Below, one piece after another: positions 1 through 6,026 of a stretch of DNA of 6,026 nt. The translations under genes and the position numbers were made by a program. Numbering within the stretch: the stretch's first letter is position 1; each line of letters opens with the position of its first letter. Location of the stretch: positions 1 to 6,026 of the forward strand of contig JAWVZU010000244.1 of the NCBI GenBank assembly GCA_033722075.1, in the 5' to 3' direction. The stretch is from JAWVZU01 sp033722075. Lineage in GTDB: Bacteria; Pseudomonadota; Gammaproteobacteria; Xanthomonadales; SZUA-38. Below the pieces are notes generated by a model, which saw nothing but the letters and a program-made list of their open reading frames with translations, was not told where the DNA came from and did not search any database.

Positions 1-1
1 A

Positions 2-1333
2 GAGAAGCCGGGCGTGGCGGACTACCTCGAGCACGTGCTGGTCATCCGCAACACGGGGAACCATGTCGGCTGGGACGAGGACCGCGATCACTGGTACCAC
101 GAGCGCGCCAATTTCGTAAGCACCGAGTGTCCGGCGGTCGAAATGAACGCCGAAGACCCCTTGTTCATCCTCTATACCAGCGGTTCAACCGGCAAGCCCA
201 AGGGCGTGCTGCATACCTCCGGCGGCTACCTGGTGTACGCGTCGCTCACCCACGAGGTCGTCTTCGACTACCACCCGGGGGACATCTACTGGTGCACCGC
301 CGACGTCGGCTGGATCACCGGCCACAGCTACATCGTGTACGGTCCGCTGGCCAACGGCGCAACCACGCTGATGTTCGAGGGTGTGCCGAATTATCCGGAT
401 CACAGCCGCTTCTGGCAGGTCTGCGACAAGCATGACGTCGACATCCTCTATACCGCCCCGACGGCCATCCGGGCCCTCATGCGCCAGGGCGAGGAACCGG
501 TCAAGAAGACCTCGCGGAAATCCCTGCGAATTCTCGGAAGCGTCGGCGAGCCGATCAATCCGGAAGCGTGGGAGTGGTACTACAACGTTGTCGGCGACGG
601 TCGTTGCCCGATCGTCGACACCTGGTGGCAGACCGAAACCGGGGGCATCCTGATCACGCCGCTGGCCGGCGCCCATGACCTCAAGCCGGGATCGGCCAGC
701 AAGCCTTTCTTCGGCATCCAGCCCGCCATCGTCGACGGCGACGGCAATGTGCTCGAGGGCGAGACCGAGGGCAACCTGGTGATCACCGACTCCTGGCCCG
801 GCCAGATGCGCACCGTTTACGGTGATCACCAGCGGTTCATCGACACCTATTTCTCGACCTTCCCGGGGCGCTATTTCACCGGGGACGGCGCGCGCCGCGA
901 TGCGGACGGTTACTACTGGATCACCGGTCGGGTCGATGACGTGCTCAACGTTTCCGGCCATCGCATGGGAACCGCCGAGGTCGAGAGCGCGCTGGTGGCT
1001 CACCCGGCCGTCGCGGAGGCAGCGGTCGTCGGCTACCCTCACGACGTCAAGGGCCAGGGCATCTACGTCTACGTCACCCTGGTCAGCGGGCGCAATCCCA
1101 GCGAGGAGCTGCGCCAGGAACTGCGCCAGTGGGTGCGCAAGGAGATCGGACCGATTGCCTCGCCAGACCTGATCCAGTGGGCGCCGGGCCTGCCCAAGAC
1201 GCGCTCCGGCAAGATCATGCGCCGGATCCTGCGCAAGATCGCCGCCAACGATCACGAGAACCTGGGCGACACGTCGACGTTGGCCGATCCGGAAGTGGTC
1301 GGCGACCTGGTCGACAACCGGATGAACAAGTAG
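2..1333 (+). CDS. acs: Acetyl-CoA synthetase (acetate--CoA ligase, AMP-forming), C-terminal part; 5' end outside window
   Basis: This enzyme activates acetate with ATP to acetyl-AMP and then makes acetyl-CoA, in the cytoplasm, allowing growth on or scavenging of acetate. The reading frame is open from base 2, and 443 codons are visible before TAG. E. coli Acs is 652 residues, so about 210 N-terminal residues are missing; the GTG at base 14 is internal, not a start. Counting from base 2, the fragment shows the ATP-binding loop YTSGSTGKPKG (58-68), DTWWQTETGG (206-215) whose second Trp (209) matches the residue that limits the pocket to acetate, TGDGARRD (293-300), the hinge ITGRVDD (307-313), SGHR (318-321), and the C-terminal PKTRSGK (398-404). 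Lys404 corresponds to the Lys (609 in Salmonella Acs) that Pat-type acetyltransferases acetylate and CobB deacetylates, so post-translational control is likely if those enzymes exist here. The fragment reads intact to the usual GDTSTLADP tail. Propionyl-CoA synthetase is less likely given the WW motif. Confidence 0.97.
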   Translation, partial: EKPGVADYLEHVLVIRNTGNHVGWDEDRDHWYHERANFVSTECPAVEMNAEDPLFILYTSGSTGKPKGVLHTSGGYLVYASLTHEVVFDYHPGDIYWCTADVGWITGHSYIVYGPLANGATTLMFEGVPNYPDHSRFWQVCDKHDVDILYTAPTAIRALMRQGEEPVKKTSRKSLRILGSVGEPINPEAWEWYYNVVGDGRCPIVDTWWQTETGGILITPLAGAHDLKPGSASKPFFGIQPAIVDGDGNVLEGETEGNLVITDSWPGQMRTVYGDHQRFIDTYFSTFPGRYFTGDGARRDADGYYWITGRVDDVLNVSGHRMGTAEVESALVAHPAVAEAAVVGYPHDVKGQGIYVYVTLVSGRNPSEELRQELRQWVRKEIGPIASPDLIQWAPGLPKTRSGKIMRRILRKIAANDHENLGDTSTLADPEVVGDLVDNRMNK

Positions 1334-1349
1334 CTGCTGCTCCGACCGG

Positions 1350-1796
1350 TCAGTCCGAAAAGACTTCACGGCAGTCGGTTCTCGACCAGTCCCAGGCGAA
1401 GCGCCGGGACCCGTCGGCCAGACTGATCCAGACCTCCATCTCGTCGCCGATGCGCCGGTATCCGATCCGCTGCGGATAGTCGTGCGCATCATTGGCGAAC
1501 AGCGCGTAGCCCTGGCTCGCCTGGAGCAAGGGAAATCGGGTCGGCGGTTGACCGCCCGGCTGGGCCACATACTCGGGCGTGCCGGCGGTGAGCTCGATTC
1601 GCAGATACTCGAACGCGACCCCATCGGCAGAGCTTCTGAAGTTCAGCCCGAAAAGGTGGTTCCCATCCGCTTGTGCCCAGGCTTCAACGGTCAGGTCTTC
1701 ATCCGCACCATCGCTCCAGCAGCCGATCATCCAGGCCGGCAATTCCGCCGCCTCGGCGGTCATCACAAGCGTCAAGACTCCAAACAAGGGTGACAT
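1350..1796 (-). CDS. Exported DUF6265-like protein, function unknown
   Basis: This 148-residue protein has an N-terminal hydrophobic signal segment (about residues 1-17, likely cleavage around AEA/A). Its n-region has no Lys or Arg, which is weak for a Sec signal. The mature part fits the family I recall as DUF6265: it opens with LPAWMIGCW (19-27), continues with EAW (38-40), GLNF (50-53) and FEYLRIE (62-68), and has the family's best-known block, AxDAHDYPQRIGYRR (101-115, normally FEN..HDFPqri.Y). Members are small, probably beta-rich periplasmic proteins with no established function. Two Cys remain after cleavage, 26 and 142, and could form a disulfide. The ATG start is well supported: the - strand carries GGAGGAG at 1810-1804, 7 nt upstream, and no other standard start lies between it and an upstream in-frame stop. 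It converges with acs, leaving a 16-bp gap, and diverges from the AraC-type regulator. The family call is from memory of the motif pattern. Confidence 0.85.
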   Translation of the reverse strand: MSPLFGVLTLVMTAEAAELPAWMIGCWSDGADEDLTVEAWAQADGNHLFGLNFRSSADGVAFEYLRIELTAGTPEYVAQPGGQPPTRFPLLQASQGYALFANDAHDYPQRIGYRRIGDEMEVWISLADGSRRFAWDWSRTDCREVFSD

Positions 1797-1880
1797 TCGG
1801 CAGCTCCTCCGGGCATCCTGTCGAATGCTATGCTAGCCGCGGGAATCCGCCCGGTCTTGTAAATTCGCGACGAGACGCCG
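1797..1880. promoter_or_regulatory. Divergent intergenic region between DUF6265-like gene and AraC-type regulator
   Basis: These 84 bp must hold the 5' signals of both flanking genes. The - strand ribosome binding site GGAGGAG lies at 1804-1810. Toward the + strand, TATGCT (1829-1834) and TAAATT (1860-1865) resemble -10 boxes, but neither has a good -35 box at 16-18 bp. The - strand has TTTACA (1865-1860), but no -10 box at the right spacing. The sequence TGCTATGCTA (1826-1835) is a 5-bp direct repeat, and GCGG-GAAT-CCGC (1839-1850) is a short inverted repeat that could be part of an operator. None of these is strong. Control of both genes from here by the adjacent regulator is an inference from layout. 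Confidence 0.4.
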
Positions 1881-2669
1881 TTGAATTACCGCGAATATAT
1901 CCCCTCCGACCCGGTTCGTGCGGTGGTCGATCGCTTCTGGCTTCTGGATCATGCCGGTCCAGGCGTCGTGTGTCAGACGATCATTCCGGACACCCGCCCA
2001 GAACTGATCCTGCAGCTTGGCAATCGCCCCGGCAACGGCCTTCGCTCACAGCCTTTCGGGCTGCTGCACGGGCAGCTGCACGGGGCCATGCAAGTGCTCT
2101 TTCCGCCGGGTGTGCGCGCCTTCGGGATCCGCCTGTGGCCCTGGCGGCATGATCTGTTTCTGTCCGAGCCCGCCGATGGACTGGCTGAAACCAGTGCGGC
2201 CCTGGCGGATTTCGACCCGAACCTGGAGCGCGCGCTGGCCGACCGCCTGGGCCCGGAGATACCCTTCGAACAGTTGATCAATGCGGTCCAGCCGCTGATC
2301 ATCGAGCGCTTCCGAAAACAGGCGCCCACGGGCCGGAGCCGAAGCCACCTCGAGCGTGCTGCCGCACACTGCCTGAAACAGGGGAACGTGGACCAGCTCC
2401 GATCGGATTTCCCCTTTTCCTCCCGCCAGCTGCTGCGCGACATGCGCCGGGTGGTCGGCCTGTCGCCGAAACGATATGCCAACATCCTGCGCTTTCGGCG
2501 GGCCTACCGCATGATTCGCGAGGAAGGCCGTGATCTCACCGAGACCGCTCTCGCCTGCGGCTACTACGACCTGCCACACCTCGCCAAGGACGCTCGCCGC
2601 TACGCCGGCGTCAGTGTCGGGAAGCTGGCCGACGGCGACCCGCTGGGGTTGAGCCGACCGGCTTCCTGA
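1881..2669 (+). CDS. AraC-type transcriptional regulator with N-terminal DUF6597-like domain
   Basis: This 262-residue cytoplasmic DNA-binding protein has two parts. Residues 1 to about 140 start MNYREYIPSD and resemble the DUF6597 domain often found before AraC helix-turn-helix domains; the FPPGVRAFGIRLWP block (74-87) is typical of it. Residues about 165-250 form the AraC/XylS DNA-binding domain: the first HTH covers roughly 170-193 (FPFSSRQLLRDMRRVVG), the linker is LSPKRYANILRFRRA (194-208), and the second HTH covers 219-243 with the signature ALACGYYDLPHLAKDARRYAG. The Pro usual just after this signature (GxxP) is Val246 here. The start is TTG at 1881, because TAA at 1860-1862 closes the frame and MNYREY matches the usual N-terminus of such proteins; only a weak purine stretch (CGAGA, 1871-1875) precedes it. 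It is divergent from the DUF6265-like gene, its likeliest nearby target. The ligand cannot be told from the sequence. Confidence 0.9.
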   Translation: MNYREYIPSDPVRAVVDRFWLLDHAGPGVVCQTIIPDTRPELILQLGNRPGNGLRSQPFGLLHGQLHGAMQVLFPPGVRAFGIRLWPWRHDLFLSEPADGLAETSAALADFDPNLERALADRLGPEIPFEQLINAVQPLIIERFRKQAPTGRSRSHLERAAAHCLKQGNVDQLRSDFPFSSRQLLRDMRRVVGLSPKRYANILRFRRAYRMIREEGRDLTETALACGYYDLPHLAKDARRYAGVSVGKLADGDPLGLSRPAS

Positions 2670-2672
2670 CCC

Positions 2673-5546
2673 CTACAATTCGATCAGCGCGGATGTTCCC
2701 AACCCGGGCCCATAGATCACCGCATTGAAGAACAGGCGCTGCATGCCCAGGGTCGCCCCGCGGAAGGTCGGCGAAGAGGCGAAGAGGATGACCTGCCCCT
2801 TGCCTGAGCGCTCACGGGTGAGCCAGGCCGCATTGGCCAGGCGGTGGGTGGCTTCGGGCCAGACCAGTCCGCTCATCCGCAGGTGCAGCGTGCGCCCCTC
2901 GGGCAATCGCGCCCAGCCGACATAGCGAGCCGCGCTGCCGTCGCCATCCCCGAGCACGCCCAGGCGGACGGCCGTCTCGATCGGTGGTGCCGCCATGAGG
3001 ACCGGAATGTCAGCCACCAGCGTCGGTAGCACCGGCTCCACGCCAAAGGTCAGCCAGTGATGTTGATCGACCCGGCCGGCGACGAATGCCCCCTGCGGCA
3101 TGAACAGGGACTGCCACTCATCCCGCCGCTTCAGCGCGTTCTCGTCCGGGAGCTTGGGTTCTTCGTCGCGCCCATTGTCCCAGGGGTAGCTCACCTCGGG
3201 AACCGTATTCGCCCACAGGTCCTCGGCACCCGGCACCTGCCCTGCGGCCGCCCACCACTCCCGGTAGAGGCCCGTCTGATAACGCTCGAGCTCACCGAGG
3301 ACATCGGGCAGGCGCCGCACTGTGCTGAGTTTCGACTTTTCCTCGGCGAGGTCACCGGCGGCCGAGCCCACCGCGATCAGCGTCCCGCCCTGCTCGACCC
3401 AGGTCTCGATCTCCCCAGCCAGCGACTCGGGCAACTCTCCGAGCCAGCGTGACGGCAGGATCAGTACGTTGTAGCGCCGCAGGTCTGCGCCGACCGCGAG
3501 GTTGGCATCCAGCAGCGAAACGGGCACCCGCAGACGATGATCCAGCGCATGCCACATGGATCCGACGTCATAGGGGCTGTGAAGACCGCGGCTGAGCATC
3601 GCGATCCGCGGCCGCTCCAGCAGCCGGAAGTGCTCCCCGCCGATGTCCGGAAGATCACCCTCGCCCTGCCCTTTGCGGACCGGCATGACGGTCAGTTCCA
3701 GTTCCTCGGCTGTGCTGCGGATCGTCGCGTTCAGGTCGCCGGCAAAATGCCGGTTGTCGATATTGCTGATGATCACCGCACCGCGCTTGAGCTCGGCTTC
3801 ACCAAGGCGCGTGTCCTTGTCCACGATGCGGACTTCCACGCCCTGGTGCATCAGGCGGGCAGCAAAGGCCACGGACGCATCATCCCGCCCGTCGACCGCA
3901 TGGGCGATCGCCTCGCCTGCGCCGGCGGCCTCTTCGACCGTCGGCCGCTCATAACGTTTCACGTCTGTCGGGAGATCCCCATCCAGGGTCAAGGCCGGAA
4001 GACCGAGCATCATGGTCAGGTTCCAGGCGGTGGTGTCATACATCAGCGAACTCTCGTTCCGGAGGATGCGCTCGCGCTCTTCGCGGATGACCTCGGGCAG
4101 GATCTCGGCATCGAACTCGAGCATCGTCGCCAGGAGCCGCCCTTCGGGCTGCCGGTTTGGAATCAAAACGGTGCCGGCGGGCAAGGTCCGGCGCTCGGTC
4201 TGCCCGAGCTGGTTCAACGCGCCGCGCACACTGATTTCGTCGGTTGCCTGATAAACCTCGATGTCCTGCAGCTCGAGCATGTCGATCAGCGCGGCCATGC
4301 GCGAGTGGTTGGCCGTTGGCAGCACAGCGAAGGTCCGATCGCTGTAAGGCCCGCTGGACGACAGGACACGCTGCCGGTCCTCGACGAACTCCGCGAGCAT
4401 CTTGCGGCCGTACTTGCGGAGACTCTCCAGGTTGGCCAGGCTGCTGGTGAATTGATGGTGGACCGCTTCCGTGTAGGTTTCGACCCGGCCTTCAGGGCGC
4501 ATCACACCGTCTTCGATGATGTTGGGCTGCTCGTAGAGGATGTGCACGGCGCCCCGAAACTCCGCGTAGGACGAGTAACCGGGGTAGAGATTCTCGAACC
4601 ATTCCCCGGTGTAGAAAGGCCACTCGTAGGCATCGAAAGCCGCCGCCTGGTCGCTTGAGAACACCTCGGACCAGCGCTTCTGGCGCTCCGGGACATGGCG
4701 ATTCACCGGCTCCCGGGGCGGTCCGAAGAGGTAGTTTTCCTGCGATCCCTGCTCGTGCGCGTCCACGATCAGCATCGGTCGCCAGCGGTTGATGGCCCGA
4801 ACCCGGCCGCGGGTCTCCGGGTGGATCCCGTAGATGAAATCCCGGTTGAGGTCGAAGAAGTAGTGGTTGGTCCGGCCGTAGGGCCAGTACCCCTCATGGA
4901 AAAGGGACTGGTCGTCGAGATTGGGTACCTTGCCCCGCGCCTGCTGCGTCTGGTGCGCGGTACGGTTGCGACCGTCCGGGTTCATGTAGGGATCGATCAT
5001 CACCACGATCTCGTCGAGCATTTGCGCGACCGACGGATCTTCCGCTGCGAGCAGGTGGTAGGCCACCGCCAGCGCCGCATCGGCGCCCGAAGTCTCGTTG
5101 CCGTGGATCGAATAGGCCATCCAGGCGATCGGCGGAGTCTCGGCGAGCGCCTCGTCCAGTGCTTCCGAACCGACGCCGCGCGGGTCGCCGAGGCGCCGGA
5201 GATTCTCCTCGATCGCTTCCATGCGCGCGTGGTTGTCTGGCGAGGTAATGACCAGGTAGATCAGCGGCCGGTCCTCGTGGCTGCGTGCATATTCGAAGAG
5301 CTTCGCCCGATCGCTTTCCTCCGCCCAGGTCTGGAAGCTGCGGTAGATCTCATCCGGGTGAGCCATGCGCTGCCCGACGGGGAAACCCAGCAATGTTTCA
5401 ATCGTGCTGATCGAGTCGTCGTAGCTCTCCGCCGGCTTCAGGTCGTGAGGATAGGAAAGGAGCTGCTGGTAGGTGGGCGTCAACTTCTGTGCGGACAAGG
5501 TGGCGCTGACAAGAACGCCGCAGAGCAAAATGAGAATCTTGCGCAT
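2673..5546 (-). CDS. Secreted M14-family zinc metallopeptidase with C-terminal GATase1-like region
   Basis: This 957-residue protein is predicted to be a zinc carboxypeptidase-like enzyme exported to the periplasm or outside the cell. Residues 1-19 form a Sec signal peptide (MRK, hydrophobic core, cleavage after SA before Gln20). The M14 domain spans about 45-380. Its zinc ligands are visible as HGNE (His148, Glu151) and the His of VDAHEQ (264); DLNRDF (232-237) matches the Asn-Arg substrate-binding pair, and Glu339 in HILYEQPN is the expected catalytic base. MNPDGR (188-193) is also typical. The rest is far larger than a classical M14 enzyme. Residues about 645-735 look like a class I glutamine amidotransferase-like (Rossmann-type) fold, with RIAMLSRG, NVLILPSRW and GGTLIAVGSAAG, but no Cys sits at the expected nucleophile. 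Long M14 proteins of this kind occur in Bacteroidetes and Xanthomonadales; their substrates are mostly unknown. The gene stands alone, ends 3 bp from the regulator's stop, and has a promoter candidate upstream but no Shine-Dalgarno sequence. ATG at 5546 is the only reasonable start, since no start codon occurs in frame just upstream. Confidence 0.93.
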   Translation of the reverse strand: MRKILILLCGVLVSATLSAQKLTPTYQQLLSYPHDLKPAESYDDSISTIETLLGFPVGQRMAHPDEIYRSFQTWAEESDRAKLFEYARSHEDRPLIYLVITSPDNHARMEAIEENLRRLGDPRGVGSEALDEALAETPPIAWMAYSIHGNETSGADAALAVAYHLLAAEDPSVAQMLDEIVVMIDPYMNPDGRNRTAHQTQQARGKVPNLDDQSLFHEGYWPYGRTNHYFFDLNRDFIYGIHPETRGRVRAINRWRPMLIVDAHEQGSQENYLFGPPREPVNRHVPERQKRWSEVFSSDQAAAFDAYEWPFYTGEWFENLYPGYSSYAEFRGAVHILYEQPNIIEDGVMRPEGRVETYTEAVHHQFTSSLANLESLRKYGRKMLAEFVEDRQRVLSSSGPYSDRTFAVLPTANHSRMAALIDMLELQDIEVYQATDEISVRGALNQLGQTERRTLPAGTVLIPNRQPEGRLLATMLEFDAEILPEVIREERERILRNESSLMYDTTAWNLTMMLGLPALTLDGDLPTDVKRYERPTVEEAAGAGEAIAHAVDGRDDASVAFAARLMHQGVEVRIVDKDTRLGEAELKRGAVIISNIDNRHFAGDLNATIRSTAEELELTVMPVRKGQGEGDLPDIGGEHFRLLERPRIAMLSRGLHSPYDVGSMWHALDHRLRVPVSLLDANLAVGADLRRYNVLILPSRWLGELPESLAGEIETWVEQGGTLIAVGSAAGDLAEEKSKLSTVRRLPDVLGELERYQTGLYREWWAAAGQVPGAEDLWANTVPEVSYPWDNGRDEEPKLPDENALKRRDEWQSLFMPQGAFVAGRVDQHHWLTFGVEPVLPTLVADIPVLMAAPPIETAVRLGVLGDGDGSAARYVGWARLPEGRTLHLRMSGLVWPEATHRLANAAWLTRERSGKGQVILFASSPTFRGATLGMQRLFFNAVIYGPGLGTSALIEL

Positions 5547-5576
5547 GAGGAGGTACCCGTAACCCGAAAACGACGC

Positions 5577-5605
5577 AGTATACCGGCTGAAAACGTTAAG
5601 ATCAG
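5577..5605 (-). promoter_or_regulatory. Putative sigma-70 promoter of the M14 peptidase gene
   Basis: Reading the - strand, TATACT (5582-5577) matches five of six bases of the -10 consensus. CTGATC (5605-5600) matches three of six bases of the -35 consensus, with a 17-bp spacer. Transcription would start near 5570, giving a leader of about 24 nt before the ATG at 5546. The weak -35 suggests modest or activator-dependent expression. This is called by eye only. Confidence 0.45.
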
Positions 5606-5621
5606 GTCAGAAATCGACCAG

Positions 5622-5789
5622 TCAGGACTGTTCTGGATCCTCCTCGGGATCAGGCTTGTCCTGTCCGCGGCGCCGATCCCCCTTGCGGCGCTCGTCCTCG
5701 CGCAGAATGGGCAGCTGTTTCTGGCGGCGATCGATGAACTGACGCCGGTTGCGCCAGTCCTCGTCGGATCGGTCTTTCTCCTCGCTCAT
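5622..5789 (-). CDS. Small, highly charged hypothetical protein (55 aa)
   Basis: I do not recognise this protein. It begins MSEEKDRSDEDWRNRRQF and ends PDPEEDPEQS before TGA. Of its 55 residues, 33 are charged: 12 Arg, 4 Lys, 9 Asp and 8 Glu, so the net charge is near zero. It has one Trp (12), no Cys, no signal peptide and no membrane segment, so it should be cytoplasmic. An Arg-rich centre with repeated RRQ, DRR and RRR units (residues 15-41) is flanked by acidic ends, which suggests a disordered or helical protein that could bind nucleic acid or a partner. No Shine-Dalgarno sequence precedes the ATG, but a TATCAT box sits 6 nt upstream, compatible with a leaderless start. It follows the stop of the upstream - strand gene by 33 bp and may be co-transcribed with it. 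It is reported as real because it fills an otherwise empty stretch with codon use like its neighbours; chance remains possible. Confidence 0.6.
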   Translation of the reverse strand: MSEEKDRSDEDWRNRRQFIDRRQKQLPILREDERRKGDRRRGQDKPDPEEDPEQS

Positions 5790-5795
5790 GCGACG

Positions 5796-5826
5796 ATGAT
5801 AGCAGGCCAGGCGGTGCTCCCGTCAG
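5796..5826 (-). promoter_or_regulatory. Possible leaderless-type promoter of the 55-aa gene
   Basis: On the - strand, TATCAT (5801-5796) matches five of six -10 consensus bases and lies 6 nt before the ATG at 5789. That spacing would place the transcription start at or next to the A of the ATG. CTGACG (5826-5821) matches four of six -35 bases but at a long 19-bp spacing, and it overlaps the stop codon of the upstream gene. Low confidence, because the gene may simply be co-transcribed from upstream. Confidence 0.25.
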
Positions 5827-6026
5827 GGTCGGTCGAACGCCGAGCACACCCCGTCGGGGACAAAGGCCCGCTCCGTGAAGTCGGCAATCTGCTCTCCAAA
5901 TTCGAGTACGCGGAACCGGTCTAGCGGCAGATCGACGGCAATGAAATCACCGTCGGGCAGCAGTCCCTGATACGGGTTGCCGCTGACTGAATCCGGATCA
6001 ACCGCGTACAGGCCGATCGGATCGGC
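5823..6026 (-). CDS. C-terminal end of an unrecognised protein, 5' part outside window
   Basis: The - strand frame is open from the window edge (6026) to TGA at 5825-5823, giving the last 67 residues of a gene that begins outside. The visible part reads ADPIGLYAVDPDSVSGNPYQ at its start and ends DGVCSAFDRP. It is acidic and rich in Asp, Pro and Gly with short beta-type stretches (DFIAVDLPLD, RFRVLEFG), and it has no membrane segment. This looks like the edge of a soluble or exported beta-rich domain, but I recognise no family and do not assign a function. Codon use is GC-rich like the rest of the window. The 55-aa gene follows 33 bp downstream on the same strand. Confidence 0.6.
   Translation of the reverse strand, partial: ADPIGLYAVDPDSVSGNPYQGLLPDGDFIAVDLPLDRFRVLEFGEQIADFTERAFVPDGVCSAFDRP

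Noticed and set aside
185..1624. A 479-codon open frame on the - strand across acs
   Set aside because: It is codon-aligned with acs in reverse complement. In GC-rich genes, TTA, CTA and TCA codons are rare, so this frame stays open by chance. Acs is unmistakable on the other strand, and the antisense protein has no recognisable motifs.
1482..2152. + strand open frames (103, 85 and 159 codons) across the DUF6265-like gene and the start of the regulator
   Set aside because: They overlap two better supported genes, cross the intergenic region and show no family pattern.
1973..2579. Antisense open frames of 170 and 177 codons across the AraC-type gene
   Set aside because: The AraC HTH signature on the + strand is clear; the antisense frames are GC-rich shadows without motifs or ribosome binding sites.
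2652..2663. Inverted repeat AGCCG-AC-CGGCT near the regulator stop as a bidirectional terminator
   Set aside because: The arms are 5 bp with a 2-nt spacer, no T-tract follows on either strand, and it lies within the last codons of the regulator.
5608..5632. CAGTC-AG-GACTG palindrome at the end of the 55-aa gene as a terminator
   Set aside because: The stem is short, the spacer is only 2 nt and no clear T-tract follows; the evidence is too weak to call a terminator.
3537..5924. Two long + strand open frames (373 and 409 codons) opposite the peptidase
   Set aside because: Both lie in the frame exactly complementary to the peptidase codons. The stop at 4656-4658 corresponds to a TCA Ser codon, and the one at 5922-5924 to a CTA Leu codon of the right-edge gene. 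The translations are low-complexity with no domain pattern.

Overview
The window is a GC-rich stretch of ordinary-looking bacterial chromosome, densely coding, with no tRNA, rRNA, IS element, CRISPR array, phage gene or long repeat that I can see. The acetyl-CoA synthetase at the left edge closely matches gammaproteobacterial Acs as I recall it. The mix of a DUF6265-type exported protein, an AraC-type regulator and a very large M14 metallopeptidase suggests a heterotrophic, protein-degrading gammaproteobacterium, possibly Xanthomonadales/Wenzhouxiangella-like. That placement is an inference from gene content and base composition, not a measurement.

Layout from left to right: (1) the C-terminal two thirds of acs on the + strand, running in from outside the window; (2) a small exported DUF6265-like protein on the - strand, ending 16 bp from the acs stop; (3) an 84-bp divergent intergenic region; (4) an AraC-type regulator with an N-terminal DUF6597-like domain on the + strand; (5) after only 3 bp, the tail-to-tail end of a 957-residue secreted M14 zinc metallopeptidase on the - strand, whose putative promoter lies at 5577-5605; (6) a 55-residue, extremely charged small protein on the - strand at 5622-5789; (7) the last 67 codons of an unrecognised - strand gene running off the right edge.

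The genes do not form one obvious pathway. Acs activates acetate to acetyl-CoA for central metabolism. The regulator and the DUF6265-like gene are divergently transcribed from one short region, so the regulator may control its neighbour and itself. The peptidase appears to be a stand-alone transcription unit for an exported enzyme. The two right-hand genes on the - strand are close together and could be co-transcribed.

I did not find a convincing new multi-gene system. The points most worth a second look are the Cys-less glutamine-amidotransferase-like domain behind the M14 domain, the anti-Shine-Dalgarno-like sequence just before the peptidase start, and the small charged protein with a possible leaderless start.
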